Part shown: in pieces, positions 11,432 through 21,899 of the stretch | Layout of the letters: every line of letters starts with the position of its first letter | How positions within the stretch are numbered: the first letter of the stretch is position 1 | Assembly (NCBI GenBank): GCA_015501595.1 | Contig: JADNRX010000514.1 | Location: 1-36,922, forward strand | Length of the DNA stretch: 36,922 bases | Reading direction: 5' to 3' | Source: Hymenopellis radicata | Taxonomy: Eukaryota; Basidiomycota; Agaricomycetes; Agaricales; Physalacriaceae | Made by a program: the position numbers and the translations under genes | The notes under the pieces: generated by a model | Database searches by the model: none | Seen by the model: the letters and a program-made list of their open reading frames with translations, nothing else | Told to the model about the DNA's origin: nothing

Positions 11432-12963
11432 ATGGTTCAAGCGCCGATCTCTAACCCCCTGGATGTCCTCGGTTCTCTCGAAGAGTACCCCCACTATCAC
11501 TCCGCGCCCGACATAGGCACTTGCTTCTCCTCCTCCGACACGCAGATCTCCTCTTTTCTCGACGATGACAACAAGATCAAGGACCTGGCCACCCTCGTGA
11601 GCCACCGCGGCGTGGTTTTCTTCACTAACCAGGACCTCACCATCGCGCAACAAAAATTGCTTGGCCAGAAGCTTGGGAAATTATCAGGCGGTCCAGCGGA
11701 TAGCGGTCTGCATGTGCATCCGATCTCAGAGGACGTGCCCGAGCTCGGAAAGGATGTCAGCATTATTTCAAGCAAGGGGTGCGTTTCATTCTCTTTCGTG
11801 AATGTACTGTGACAGCTGACGGTTTGTGAAGAGGTATCGCTAGAGCAGGAACACAAGAGAGGTCGAGGGCCAGTAGAGGCTGGCATGCCGATATCACCTT
11901 TGAGCGTGTTCCTTCCGATTACGCGGTAGGTTGATCCGACGCGATTACCGTCTCGTCAATCTCACAGCTTTGTGTAGATCTTGAAAATGCACACGCTCCC
12001 TAAAGGTGATTGCTTCCTAACGCCAGATTACATTGTCTAACTCATCGTCTCGTACAAGTTGGCGGAGACACCTTGGTACGTCTTGCTCACATTAACACAC
12101 TGGATACACTATACTGACTTGGTCGTGTTGTAGTGGGCGAGGTAAATGAACATCAACACCATGCTTGATGAGGTCTAATTTCGCCGTCTCATGTAGTGGA
12201 TACGAAGCTTACGACCGACTTTCACCCGCGATGCAAAAGTTCCTCGAAGGTTTAACTGCCGTGCACGATGCCCCTTTCTTCATTGAGGTAGTCGGTCTAT
12301 TCGCGTTCCGTTTATCGCTGAGTCGTCTCGTTCTCAGTACGCTAAACGGCATGGTCTGCCCATTCAAGACCCCCGAGGAGCACCCGACAACTATGGCACC
12401 GACTTAACGGCCGTACAGTGAGCTTCCCTCTTCTCTTCTCAGACGTCGTTTAACCAGAAGATGTCAGTCCTGTGATTCGCACAAACCCTGTTACGGGCTT
12501 CAAGTGTTTATTCGTGAACAAGTCGTTAGCGTTTCCTTCATATTCTGTTCACCAAGCATCTAAATGACCCCAAGCTTCACGAAACGAATCGTTGAGCTGA
12601 CGAAGGATGAGTCGGACGACATCCTCGCCTATCTTGCCAGGCATGTCTCTGAGAACCATGATCTTCAGGTAACCTTGCCATCCGACGCTTTTTCCGCTCT
12701 TGACTGAGTAATATCCATCTCCAGGTGCGGTTCCGCTGGGAAAAGAACGACTTGGCTATCTGGGATAATCGAAGCACATTCCACACTGCTACGTATGCCT
12801 CTCGTTCCTTTGATCCTTTCCGTATCTCATGTGAGGCTTGTATAGGAACGATTATGGTCCCGACGAGCTGCGCCAAGGAAACCGGATTGTGAGTCTTGGT
12901 GAACGACCATTCTTTGACCCGAACAGTCGCAGTAGGCGGGAGGCGCTCGGTATCGTGGCTTGA
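11432..12963 (+). CDS. TauD/TfdA-family 2-oxoglutarate- and Fe(II)-dependent dioxygenase
   Basis: Predicted sulfonate/alpha-ketoglutarate dioxygenase, likely cytosolic. The iron-binding HxD is in GWHADITF (about H133, D135) and the distal histidine is in NRSTFHTAT (about H290). Downstream arginines in LRQGNRIVSLGERPFFDP are candidates for the 2-oxoglutarate carboxylate. Eleven exons: 11432-11778, 11834-11925, 11978-12005, 12059-12075, 12134-12141, 12197-12287, 12338-12417, 12468-12521, 12575-12668, 12725-12792, 12846-12963. The fifth is only 8 nt, coding Trp-Ala plus two bases. The sum is 997 nt, one too many. The surplus base is at GGGG (11776-11779), just before the first donor; with GGG, the splice gives SSKGIARAGT and 331 residues. 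The actual substrate cannot be told from sequence. Confidence 0.85.
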
Positions 12964-13503
12964 TTGAAGTTTGCAGGTTTCGATAAGGTCCAATGTATTC
13001 ATTTTATATCGTTCAACATGGTTTGAATTTCGTGCAAACCTGTCGGACGAGACGAGTCGTAACCTCTGAGTTGCTCGACGAGCTGGTGAGGCAAGTCACT
13101 GAATTGAGACTGTAGTATTCTCTCTATCTTAGTATCTATGAAGGGAGTGGTCATGACATACGTGAGTCACTGAGTTGAATCGGCGCATGCTTTCCGACGA
13201 GAATGCCGCTGCCCGGTCATGGGCCTATCCTCATCATCCAAAGCCAACCAAAATCCGTCACGCAAAGCGCTCTATGTGGGCGCGCAGTAGGTTATGGCGC
13301 GTCTAATCAGAATAAATGTGTTTGACGCGTCTGTGGCTGTGCATACACGTGGTGATGGGCAAGAAATTCCAATTGATGCGAACGCCTCTTTCCTTTCACC
13401 ACCGAGCAGTCAACCCATATCCTGCAAACTTGTAGTAAGTATTCCAATGATCCTATATGTTATGACCTGAATAATGGTATAGGATTGGCTTTCTTCTTCA
13501 AAC
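12964..13503. other. Intergenic region; duplicated upstream region and 5' UTR intron of F-box B1
   Basis: No gene. From about 13165 the sequence is nearly identical to 21537-21899 upstream of B2, so this is the left edge of the duplicated unit. A 48-bp 5' UTR intron (13435-13482, GTAAGT to TATAG) precedes the B1 start by 21 bp and is repeated at 21831-21878. Confidence 0.7.
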
Positions 13504-15138
13504 ATGGGCGACATCGAACTGTGTTCCCACTGCCAAGCTTCCTGGCCCGACTGCGAGACCATTCATATCCCTCATACCGACTCCGACGATCCCCTTCGCG
13601 CATATAGAAACCTCTCATCTGAAGAGAAGTCTGCCATGACCGGGCGCATCGAGGCCGCGCGTCCCCCTCTTCACGCTCTCAGGAGAGAAATTGAACGCGT
13701 GAAGCATGTCATGTTCGAGTTGCAGCAATGCCTCGAACGCGGCGAGTCCGACCTCATTGAGAGGGCTATTTACATACAGCACTCTGGAATACGCGAACTC
13801 CCTTTCGACGTGCTCCAACTCATTTTTTACTTTGCTTGCAACTCGTTCGAGAGCCAAGCCAGAACTGCCCTTGTCATCAGCTCTGTTTGCCATTTTTGGC
13901 GAGTGACAGCTCTGTCGAGTCCGATTATCTGGTCATACATTTCCGTGTATGGGGCTACGCAGGAAGCGCTGGTTCACCTATACCTGGAACGATCGTCGTC
14001 TGTACTGCTATCTATCAACATCGAAATTCAGCTTCGTGACGATTCGCATTATACGTACTCTCAGGATGCCCTCTTCAGGGTGTGCCACCGCTGGAAATCT
14101 GCCTTTCTCGGTATGAACAAGCGTGACTTCGTCAAATTGAACAAGGCAATTCAGCGGAAACAGGTACCTGCCTTGCAGGTGTTGCGGATTGCAGACGACA
14201 GCTCGGATCTATTGGAAGTTTTGGATTTACGTGGCGCTCCAAATTTACGCACAGTCAGCGTTCACCTCCAGGAGTCCAGAAGCGTCATGATTATGCCCCT
14301 GCCGTGGACGCGCATCCGTAACCTTATCATCCGCCCCGACAAACGTGCAGGCCGCGTTGCTGAGTGCCAGTGGGATAAGGCGGTGTCAGCTATCAAGCCT
14401 CGAACTGAGGTACGCTCGCTCACGATAGCGTGTTTGGACCCTTCCGGAGTCACATTCCCCACTCTTTTCAATCTGGTGCCAAGCCCACCACAATTTCGCT
14501 TTACGTGCCTTATCGTGGCGCCTGAAGCATGGACTCCCACGCTTCTAGCACTGCTCGCGCAGGCCAGCGTTCCCGAGCTTTTGGAATTGATCATAGTTTC
14601 GAACAGTCCTGCCACGGTAGCGTGGCCTCTTACTGTCCCGACTCAGGTTTCGGAAGTGGTTGACGCCCTTGCGTCCTTTGTCAGAAATTCGACAAGTCAA
14701 CTCCAGAATTTGACTGTCACCGATGTGCACATTCCAACAGAGCGTTCTGAGCATCAGAATTGGGCGCTGAAGTCATCTAGTACTTCCACAAGAGCATGGA
14801 ATATTCTCCCTCTTTTGGAGGCGGCGCCTTCCCTCCTTCGGTTGACGTTGAACGAGCTTCAGTCACATCTCATCACTCCCGAACTCATTCAAAGACTGAA
14901 GGATTCTTCTTTTCTCTCATCCTTGTCGGAGTTGGAGTTGGGATGGGCACCTCAAGCCGTACGCCGCAATTACAGCTTCACGCATTCTAAAGACTCTACA
15001 CCCAGCACGCCGAATGACCCAAACGAGTCTTTGACTCACGCCCAGTATAACTTAGTATCAACGACAAGCCCTGCCGCCAGCGGTCTCTCGCGTTTGCAAA
15101 TCCTCGCGTCACGTCAGTGGGTTCCCTCTCGCGATTAG
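13504..15138 (+). CDS. F-box protein, family B copy 1 (C-terminus frame-shifted)
   Basis: A 544-residue F-box-like protein. It has CxxC at residues 7-10 (CSHC) with a further Cys17, a coiled-coil-like helix at about 55-82 (LRREIERVKHVMFELQQCLE), an F-box at about 96-145 (LPFDVLQLIFYFAC, then VCHFWRVTALSSPIIWSY), and a leucine-rich remainder. It shares the CxxC, helix, F-box layout with family A but not its sequence. Compared with B2, it has TT instead of TTT at 15135, making a stop at 15136-15138. It also has CCCC instead of CCCCC at 15340-15343. If both are repaired, the ancestral frame continues to the TAA at 15401-15403, ending RQRGVRASLA. A role as SCF adaptor is inferred from the family. 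Confidence 0.8.
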   Translation: MGDIELCSHCQASWPDCETIHIPHTDSDDPLRAYRNLSSEEKSAMTGRIEAARPPLHALRREIERVKHVMFELQQCLERGESDLIERAIYIQHSGIRELPFDVLQLIFYFACNSFESQARTALVISSVCHFWRVTALSSPIIWSYISVYGATQEALVHLYLERSSSVLLSINIEIQLRDDSHYTYSQDALFRVCHRWKSAFLGMNKRDFVKLNKAIQRKQVPALQVLRIADDSSDLLEVLDLRGAPNLRTVSVHLQESRSVMIMPLPWTRIRNLIIRPDKRAGRVAECQWDKAVSAIKPRTEVRSLTIACLDPSGVTFPTLFNLVPSPPQFRFTCLIVAPEAWTPTLLALLAQASVPELLELIIVSNSPATVAWPLTVPTQVSEVVDALASFVRNSTSQLQNLTVTDVHIPTERSEHQNWALKSSSTSTRAWNILPLLEAAPSLLRLTLNELQSHLITPELIQRLKDSSFLSSLSELELGWAPQAVRRNYSFTHSKDSTPSTPNDPNESLTHAQYNLVSTTSPAASGLSRLQILASRQWVPSRD

Positions 15139-15403
15139 ATGACTCGCTGCATGATCAGACGGAGTCTTCGGGTTCCTCGTCCTCGCTTCCACATTCACAA
15201 GGGTTGGACCATTATACCAAAGGCCCCGGTCAGTTGTACGAGGACCTTTGCCAGGAATCCTTTGCCGAGATACTTCCCCTGCGAGCTACATCAGGACTTT
15301 CGACTGTTGTCCTCAATACTCGTGATGAAGATTGGGCTTCCCCGTTTTCAAGAACCTGGTCCACGACCTCCGACAACGTGGCGTACGTGCATCACTTGCA
15401 TAA

Positions 15404-16111
15404 CTGGACGGACGATTTGGTATGGGACAAAGTTGACGATGTGCGTCTTACGGAGGGGTTTCGCGTTCGAGATGGTCAGGTAATTTAATGCGGGTCGAGA
15501 GTCGAGCTGGCCTTTGGCTAGTGTGGTCTACGCATAGTAGAGGAACATCCAAATCTATTCTTAACAGTCTCAACCTACAATGATAGTCCTATTGTACAAT
15601 AAACAAATACAGCACAGTGACATGTTACTACGTCAAATCGAGCAATCGATTCTGCCCAATTCAGATCAAATACTCTCTGGATAATGTTGTTTGGAGAAGA
15701 ACCTCTCAGCCTGAAAAGATATCGGTGTTTGAGGTACTGCACCAGTAAAACAGTAAAAGGAATCCGGAGTGCAAAGAAGCTCTGGGTGCACGGCGGGACG
15801 GAACACTGTGGGGAGCCGGAGAATATTTGGTTCTCATGAGTGGATTCGTTCTGCGGATAAGGTGGTTGTCTCTTTCCGTGTCTCATTCTTGCGGCTGAAG
15901 TGAAATCACGAGCGTGGGAATAAGGAACTTCCTGAAGTCGCCTGTAGCCTTTGCTCATCTTGCCTTCGTACCACGACTATCACTGACATCGAACGACGCA
16001 TCCCCGATATTTTCTGTACTAGGAGGGTATCCGACCCTGGAACTCATCAAGTGAGTACTGGTAGTCGTGTGGTTCAATCACCTTCGCGCTCATAGTATTT
16101 TCTTAGCGGCG
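15404..16111. other. Intergenic region between B1 and A2 (duplicated at 24332-25033)
   Basis: No gene on either strand. It contains the A2 promoter and a 5' UTR intron (16051-16106). It is almost identical to the B2-A3 interval, with scattered small indels. An antisense ORF (15575-15958) is present in both copies but has no family motif. Confidence 0.65.
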
Positions 16112-17894
16112 ATGTCCCATGAATGCCCCACTGCGGCCTTCCTCCGACGAAGAAGCCACGGATTCCCATCCAGTCTCCATTCGAAACCCACTTGGGGACA
16201 ACTATTGCTTTCACCGCGCACGTCAATGTTAGAGTCGACATCTTGAATCTGGTTGCCGATGCCAATGCGGACATAGTGGATTTGGACCGCAATATAGAGA
16301 AGATTGAGACTGCACTAGCTGCAGCCAAGAAGGAGAGGGACGAGACAATCGCCTTCCGTGACGCGCACCTCGCGCTCTTTCCTCCCATCCACCAGCTTCC
16401 GGCTGAAGTGCTCCTCGAGATCTTCCACCTCACGTTTGAGAAGCCGTACAACGTGTTTGCTTCATCGCGTAGTGGTCCGTGGCTTCTGGGAAAGGTCTGC
16501 CGGGGATGGAGACAAGTTGCTTGGTCCTGCCCGAGTCTCTGGACCTCTTTTACTCTAAAGGATGGTTGCTACCACAAAGTCGGTACCAAAGTTCTCTTTG
16601 AAGGGGCGCTTTCGCGGTCTGTGAAATGTAACGAGTTTCATATCCCCTTGGGCGGTCTGGAGGAGACACAAATCAGCGAGATTGCCAAAAGCGCAGAAAG
16701 TTGGCACGACGCGTCTTTTAAAGGCTCTATCCAGAATTTCGAACCCTTTCTGAAGATTGGCAAAATGCCTTCACTGGTGGCGCTTGGACTCGATATACGC
16801 GCAGTGCCTTATGACAACTTAGACGCCTACTACCGGCTACTCTCATCGCTTGGTACTAAGCACGTACCACTACTGCGCCGATTGACGCTGGCTTTTACGC
16901 GAGCCTCCACTGTCATCGACATAGAGCCATGTAAGATCAAATTCCCCTGGACACAGCTAGCCGAGCTCGTCGTTCCTCTCGACTACGTCGCTTCATGCCA
17001 GCAACTTCTCACTTGCTGCCCCGACCTGGAAACGTTGAAGGATCACCCTCATTTGTTGCGGTATGAACGGACGAAGGAAACTCCTGGGCTTCGGGCAGTT
17101 GTCTCCCACTCCAAATTGTCCTTCATCGACATGTCTTCCAGTTTCGCAATAACGCTGTTGGATCATATCCGATGCCCAGCGGTAATGCGTTTATCACTGC
17201 CCTGCGCGCGCGCGAATCAGTCCGACGGGGAAGTTCTCCAACGATTCATACAGCGCTCGGAGTGCACAATCACAAGTGCGGAACTCACCTTCGACGATCG
17301 CGAAAAGTATCTTGTTTCTCCTGAAGCATCCCTCTCCGCGTTATCAGGGATCATAGACCTAAGGCTGTCGTTCTGCGCGAGGCATCCCGAGGGCAGATTC
17401 ATCGATTGTCTTTCGGACCTGACCGTCGTGCCCAATCTACGGGTTCTGACAATCACTACGACGACAATATCCAGGTCAATCTGGGAGGCTGAACTCAAGG
17501 ACACCCTCATTCGTGTCCTGAGTGCTCGATACCAATTCCCGGAAGAGTCGTCTACAGGGATGAATCTACAGAAAGTCGTCATTGTGCTGGGAAGAGAGAC
17601 ATATATGCTGCCTGGCAGCCGTACCGATGGATCTGTTTATTACATGGAAGGATATTCATCCGGGCCACGCTGGCGACGTGAATCAGAAGAATACAAACGA
17701 CTGCTACACGAGGACCTTGGCAAAGACTGTACAATCGAAGACCTCGTGGATGCCGACTTTGTTGAGTTTCAGAACCTGAAGGAGAGAGGTTTGAATTTAC
17801 ACCTCTCGGTATGGCGTGAGTTGCTTCCCGTTCGGCTGTGATACTGTACTGACTTGGTCTTTCAGAGGGTCGCACTTTGATTAGATATGTCTAA
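16112..17894 (+). CDS. F-box protein, family A copy 2
   Basis: Very close to A3 and clearly related to A1. The ancestral start ATGTCCCATGAA is at 16112, but CCCC at 16126-16129 is one C short of A1. Translation in the main frame must therefore begin at the ATG at 16123, which removes the first cysteine of the CxxC pair. The coiled coil, F-box (LPAEVLLEIFHLTF, VCRGWRQVAWSCPSLW) and leucine-rich part are open to 17841. A C-terminal intron equivalent to that in A1 (donor GTGAGT after GTATGGC, acceptor TTTCAG) would end the protein in QGRTLIRYV at 17892-17894. A putative SCF adaptor. It may still be functional without the first four residues. Confidence 0.8.
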
Positions 17895-18267
17895 TGGTGA
17901 CATCCGTTGAAGATACTTGTATGACTATCCTGTATTCGGCTACGTGTAGTGCTATAGTCTGAATCTAAACCAATGTAACGCTGGCATTCAAATGACTTTC
18001 AATAGCTGCGAATTCCAGGATCGTTGAATGGTAAAAATCGAGTCCTCGCCGAATGGTTCTTCCATGGTGGAATAACTTGAAGAACGTTGTCGCTTTCACA
18101 GCGCGGTCCTGATCAAAAACGCCTTGAATCCTGGGCTCGCCCATGTCCGGGAGAAATAACAGTTCTTCACAGTTCGCCATTGCTTTGGTCGGACATTAAT
18201 GAAAGAAATTAAACGCTGACCATTGTTATAGGTAAAACCAAGAACTATCGGCCAATGCGCCAGTAAT
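17895..18267. repeat. Conserved spacer between F-box A and BioF-like gene, copy 1
   Basis: A non-coding block with landmarks gaattccaggatcg, aaaatcgagtcctcg, acgttgtcgctttcacag and ggacattaatgaaagaaatt. Related copies lie at 26811-27101 (direct) and, inverted, at about 30835-31117 and 34990-35109. Always next to the 3' end of an A gene. Confidence 0.7.
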
Positions 18268-19721
18268 CTAGAGCTTCCCCTTCACAATGTTATAGTCCTC
18301 TTCCGCGGCCATAGTCATCTTCATCTTCTCCATCTTCAACCAGCGCCCGATGAGATCTACCAAGCCATCAATCTCCGCCAATGTGTTGCCTGCCTGAGTC
18401 GATAGTCGAACACGTTCTCTGCCTACAGCGACAACCGGGAAGACCATGTGGCGCATGCTGAATCCATGGGCTGTCAGAAATTCAGCGAGACATGCCGCAT
18501 TTGCAGAAAAGATGGGGAAGACAGGTGAAAGATAGCCTGCGTACAAATATGCGACCCGGTCGGTACTTATTCTGGATCGGCTAGCTTGAAGTGGCGCTCC
18601 CTGAGCGCATTGCGAGAAGAGCTTGTGCTTTCGCTATCAACTATTGGAAACGCTAAGTACTCCGAAGTTGGATCAAGGTGGAGGGCACTTTCCGTCCTGG
18701 CTCTCTACGCATTGGATGCTGAGCTCGGCGCAACCGTCGTGAACATGAAACCGCGGCACGTATAGAGGAGGTAATGCCGGATTAGCGGAGGGCAGATCAC
18801 TACAGCTGTTAAAGGAATATCATTCCAATCGTTCCTGCCTGTCAATAAGACTAACCTCCGGAGCACCCAAAGCCTTTCCCAAAGGTATGGACGCGAAGCA
18901 AAACTCGCGCCTCCAACCCAAGCTGCACCGTCACTCCCCTCCCATGCTCGCCTACTACGCCCGTTGAATGCGCCTCGTCGGCAAACACGTAGCCAGACCC
19001 TTCTGGCAGACTATCCTCGACTGCGCTACAGATGTCCTCGAGAGGAGCAAAGTCGCCGTCCTTGCTATAGAGCGCGTCTACAAGGACGAACACACTTGCT
19101 CTCCCGTCTCCGACAGAGGGCATCGTGCACACGAGATCTTGAAGTTTTCGATCCTCAACACAGTTGTGCTTGAACGCAAAAAGGGCGTGACACGCTTTTG
19201 ACGCGCGCATTCCGTCGTGCAGGGATTCGTCGTAGAGGATCACATCGTTGGGCTGGGGCTGGATGTACATGGCTCCAGAGATGATTGAAATGCACCTTCA
19301 AGGCACCTACCAATGTGCTCCATAATCCGACATCTGTGGAAACAATGAATGAGATGAAACCTTACTAGCGTCGTAGCCGGAACTGAAGAGGAGAGCGGAC
19401 GGGCCATGGAAGAACGTGGCCAAGCCTTGTTCGAGGCGAACATGGTCTGGCGTATTTCCTCCCAGACGTCTCTAGAACATGACTTTCAGACGATCCGCGC
19501 TACAGTACTAAGGACTCACTGCTGCGCGGTGCGACCCCAGGATAAACTCTTGTTTAGCTAGTCGGTCCATGAACATCCGCTTAAGCTCTGCATTCGTGAC
19601 AAGCGACAAGTAGTCATTCGACGAGAAGTTGCGTCGGGACCAGTAACTCTGGTGTGGGAAAGTTGTACTGCTTGAAAAAGGCGAGGTGTTTGGTGATGGC
19701 CTGCTCGAGGGCGTTGGCCAT
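18268..19721 (-). CDS. BioF-like alpha-oxoamine synthase (PLP-dependent), probably damaged
   Basis: Class I/II aminotransferase-fold enzyme of the 8-amino-7-oxononanoate synthase group, which condenses an acyl thioester with an amino acid. The start is MANALEQAITKHLAFFKQ at 19721. Recognisable blocks are NFSSNDYLSLVTNAELK, LGGNTPDHVRLEQGLATFF, VFADEAHSTGVVGEHGRG (cofactor Asp and His), HTFGKGFGCSGG (PLP lysine), CPPLIRHYLLYTCRGFMF and AHGFSMRHMVFPVVAVGRER. Several short introns are evident, for example after GSHRAA and after SGYDA. The frame does not close between PTPELLVPT and NFSSNDY (about 19640). The stretch after FTTVAPSS (18560-18740) has in-frame stops that I could not remove by splicing. 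It may be a pseudogene or carry base errors. Antisense to the neighbouring F-box genes. Confidence 0.6.
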
Positions 19722-20438
19722 GACGAGAATGGGAGTCTGGAGAAGTTGGAAGCGACCTGCATAGTATTTAAACGTCTGGGACAGCTTCACTTTCTGCAGT
19801 ACTATTTTCGGCTTGAATGGAATGTTGGGAATTAGCGAAGGAATCGGCGTCGTGGAACTGCGAGTGAGGTCGATGCTGCAGGCTTTGTCCAGCGCGGGAC
19901 TCGCACGTGTGAGGGTCAATCAAGAGCGGCGGGTTTCGGCGTCCTGCCAGTGAAGCCCAATCGTTGAAGTTCATGCAGCGCGTGATATCGGGGGCAAGTG
20001 TCGACGAGGAAGCGATGAAACTCTAGCGGTGTTCATATTGGATGAACACGTTCGACGATCTTATACTTGGCTCCATGTATGAATGGGAACGACTGAACTT
20101 GATTGCGTTCTTTCGGCCAGAACGGGTTTTACGACAAACCGTCTTCATCATCCAGATAAGAAATTCCGTTGCGCTGGGACCTGACCTACATACTTGTACG
20201 GACTGTGCCCGCTGTCCCAGATGGTCCCGAATGACGCAGAGCTATCCATTTAGCGAATGACAATGACCATGATGGGAACAAACAAGCGCAACTCGATCAT
20301 GTGGCAACCACCGCGTTTGCTTTTGACACACGAATAGGCGCTTTAACATATCCCATGATACATAATTTAGTAGTGCATGCTACGAGTACAGATGATATAC
20401 AAATCAAGTAAAGGAAAAATGCGAACAACGATGAGCAT
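19722..20438. other. Intergenic region between BioF-like gene and H2A-1
   Basis: No supported gene. From about 20145 it matches 27612-27875 in unit 2. The part from 19722 to about 20145 is missing from unit 2. Confidence 0.6.
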
Positions 20439-21017
20439 CTACACCTCTTGGCTGGCTTCGCCCTTGCCCTTGCCAGACTTGGCGGGAAGCAGCGAGGTCT
20501 CTATGTGGGGCACGACACCGCCTTGCGAAATGATAACATCGCCGAGGAGCTTTCCCAACCTAGAGAACGTCAACAAAGGAAGCGTTGCAAAATGATTCCG
20601 ACTTACTCCTCGTCATTTCTTATGGCGAGTTGCAAGTGGCGAGGTACTATTCTTGCTTTTTTATTGTCGCGAGCTAAATTTAGAAAAAACGCCATGAGCA
20701 CTTTAGGACGAGCGGTATGATTAAGTAGCATACCAGCGTTGCCTGCGAGCTCGAGAATCTCGGCGGCAAGATATTCAAGGACGGCGGCGAGGTAGACTGC
20801 AAGAGATTAGGCAAAGAGCGATCAAAGACGACTATCAACACGTACCAGGTGCACCTGCGCCGATACGCTGAGCATAGTTGCCCTTCTTCAAGTGACGATG
20901 GATACGACCAACGGGAAACTGGAGTCCTGCCTTGGACGACCGCGTCTGCGATTTGGCGTCGCCTCCAGCTCCGCTCTTGCCACCAGACGTCTTAGATTTG
21001 CCAGACTTGCCAGACAT
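20439..21017 (-). CDS. Histone H2A, copy 1 (promoter lost)
   Basis: Core histone H2A with the same four-exon layout and length as copy 2 (140 residues). It starts [19 protein letters not shown], has the fold segment [20 protein letters not shown], and ends in SQEV, the fungal H2A/H2A.X damage-phosphorylation motif. Introns are conserved with copy 2, and the few base differences seen are silent. Similarity to copy 2 ends at about 21099, only 82 bp before the start codon. The TATA box and divergent H2B partner present in copy 2 are therefore absent. The coding region looks intact. Expression is doubtful. Confidence 0.9.
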
Positions 21018-21899
21018 TGTTGAGTGTTGGGTTGGGTTGGGTGGGTGAGTGGCTTGGGTGGTGGCAGATGGTGGTGGTAGGAATGAAGAAGAGTGGCAGC
21101 CGTCCGGCACATTTTCTGCCGTCGGGCATAAGTCCGTATTGAGTAGCTAACCACGACAATAGATGCGCCGGACGCGTTAAACGTCTCAACTGGACCATCC
21201 CCTTCCCTAAATTGATTATTTTACCTTTTCATCAGCTTGGTCGCTGGATTGAGCAATGGATGCGGCGGGGAAGTCTGCCACCGGGGATGGATTATCGGAA
21301 GAGGGATCACGGTCCTGGAAAAGATTAACTATATCCATTGCAGTTGATTCAGGTGGCCGGAACGAACACGCTATCGTAGGGCAAGAAAACGCGTTGAAGA
21401 GGATATTGGTGGAAGCCAAGATGGACCGCGATCGCATCGATGGAGATCTCCGAGGAAGGCTGCCAGTTCGGCCCGTAACGGCCATCATGTATTTTCAAGC
21501 TCCGAGGCAGTCATACTCATCAAGCCTAGACTAATGACATGCGTGAGTTGAATCGGCGCTGCTTTCCGACGAGAAATGCCGCTGCCCGGTCATGGGCCCA
21601 TCCTCATCATCAAAAGGAACAGCCAACCAAAATCCGTCACGCAAAGAGCTCTATGCGGGCGCGCAGTAGGTTATGGCGCGTCTAATCAGAATAAATGTGC
21701 AATATCGTGTCTGACGCGTTTGTGGCTGTGCATACACGTGGTGCTGGGCAAGAAAGAGAATTACCAAATTGATGCGAACGCCTCTTTCCTTTCACCACCG
21801 AGCAGTTCACCCATATCCTGCAAACTTGTAGTAAGTATTCCAATGATCTTATATGTTATGACCTGAATAATGGTATAGGATTGGCTTTCTTCTTCAAAC
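21018..21899. other. Junction between duplicated units; upstream region of F-box B2
   Basis: 21018-21099 is H2A 5' flank shared with unit 2. From 21100 to about 21536 is unique sequence with overlapping 90-codon ORFs on both strands (21256-21534 plus, 21216-21488 minus) and no family motif. From 21537 it matches the B1 upstream region. The 5' UTR intron is 21831-21878. Confidence 0.6.

Noticed and set aside
14262..14615. Minus-strand 117-codon ORF inside B1, repeated in B2
   Set aside because: Antisense of the conserved leucine-rich coding region.
15575..15958. Minus-strand 127-codon ORF between B1 and A2, also present at 24604-24879
   Set aside because: The two copies are frame-broken relative to each other by small indels and there is no recognisable domain. 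More likely promoter sequence of the A genes.
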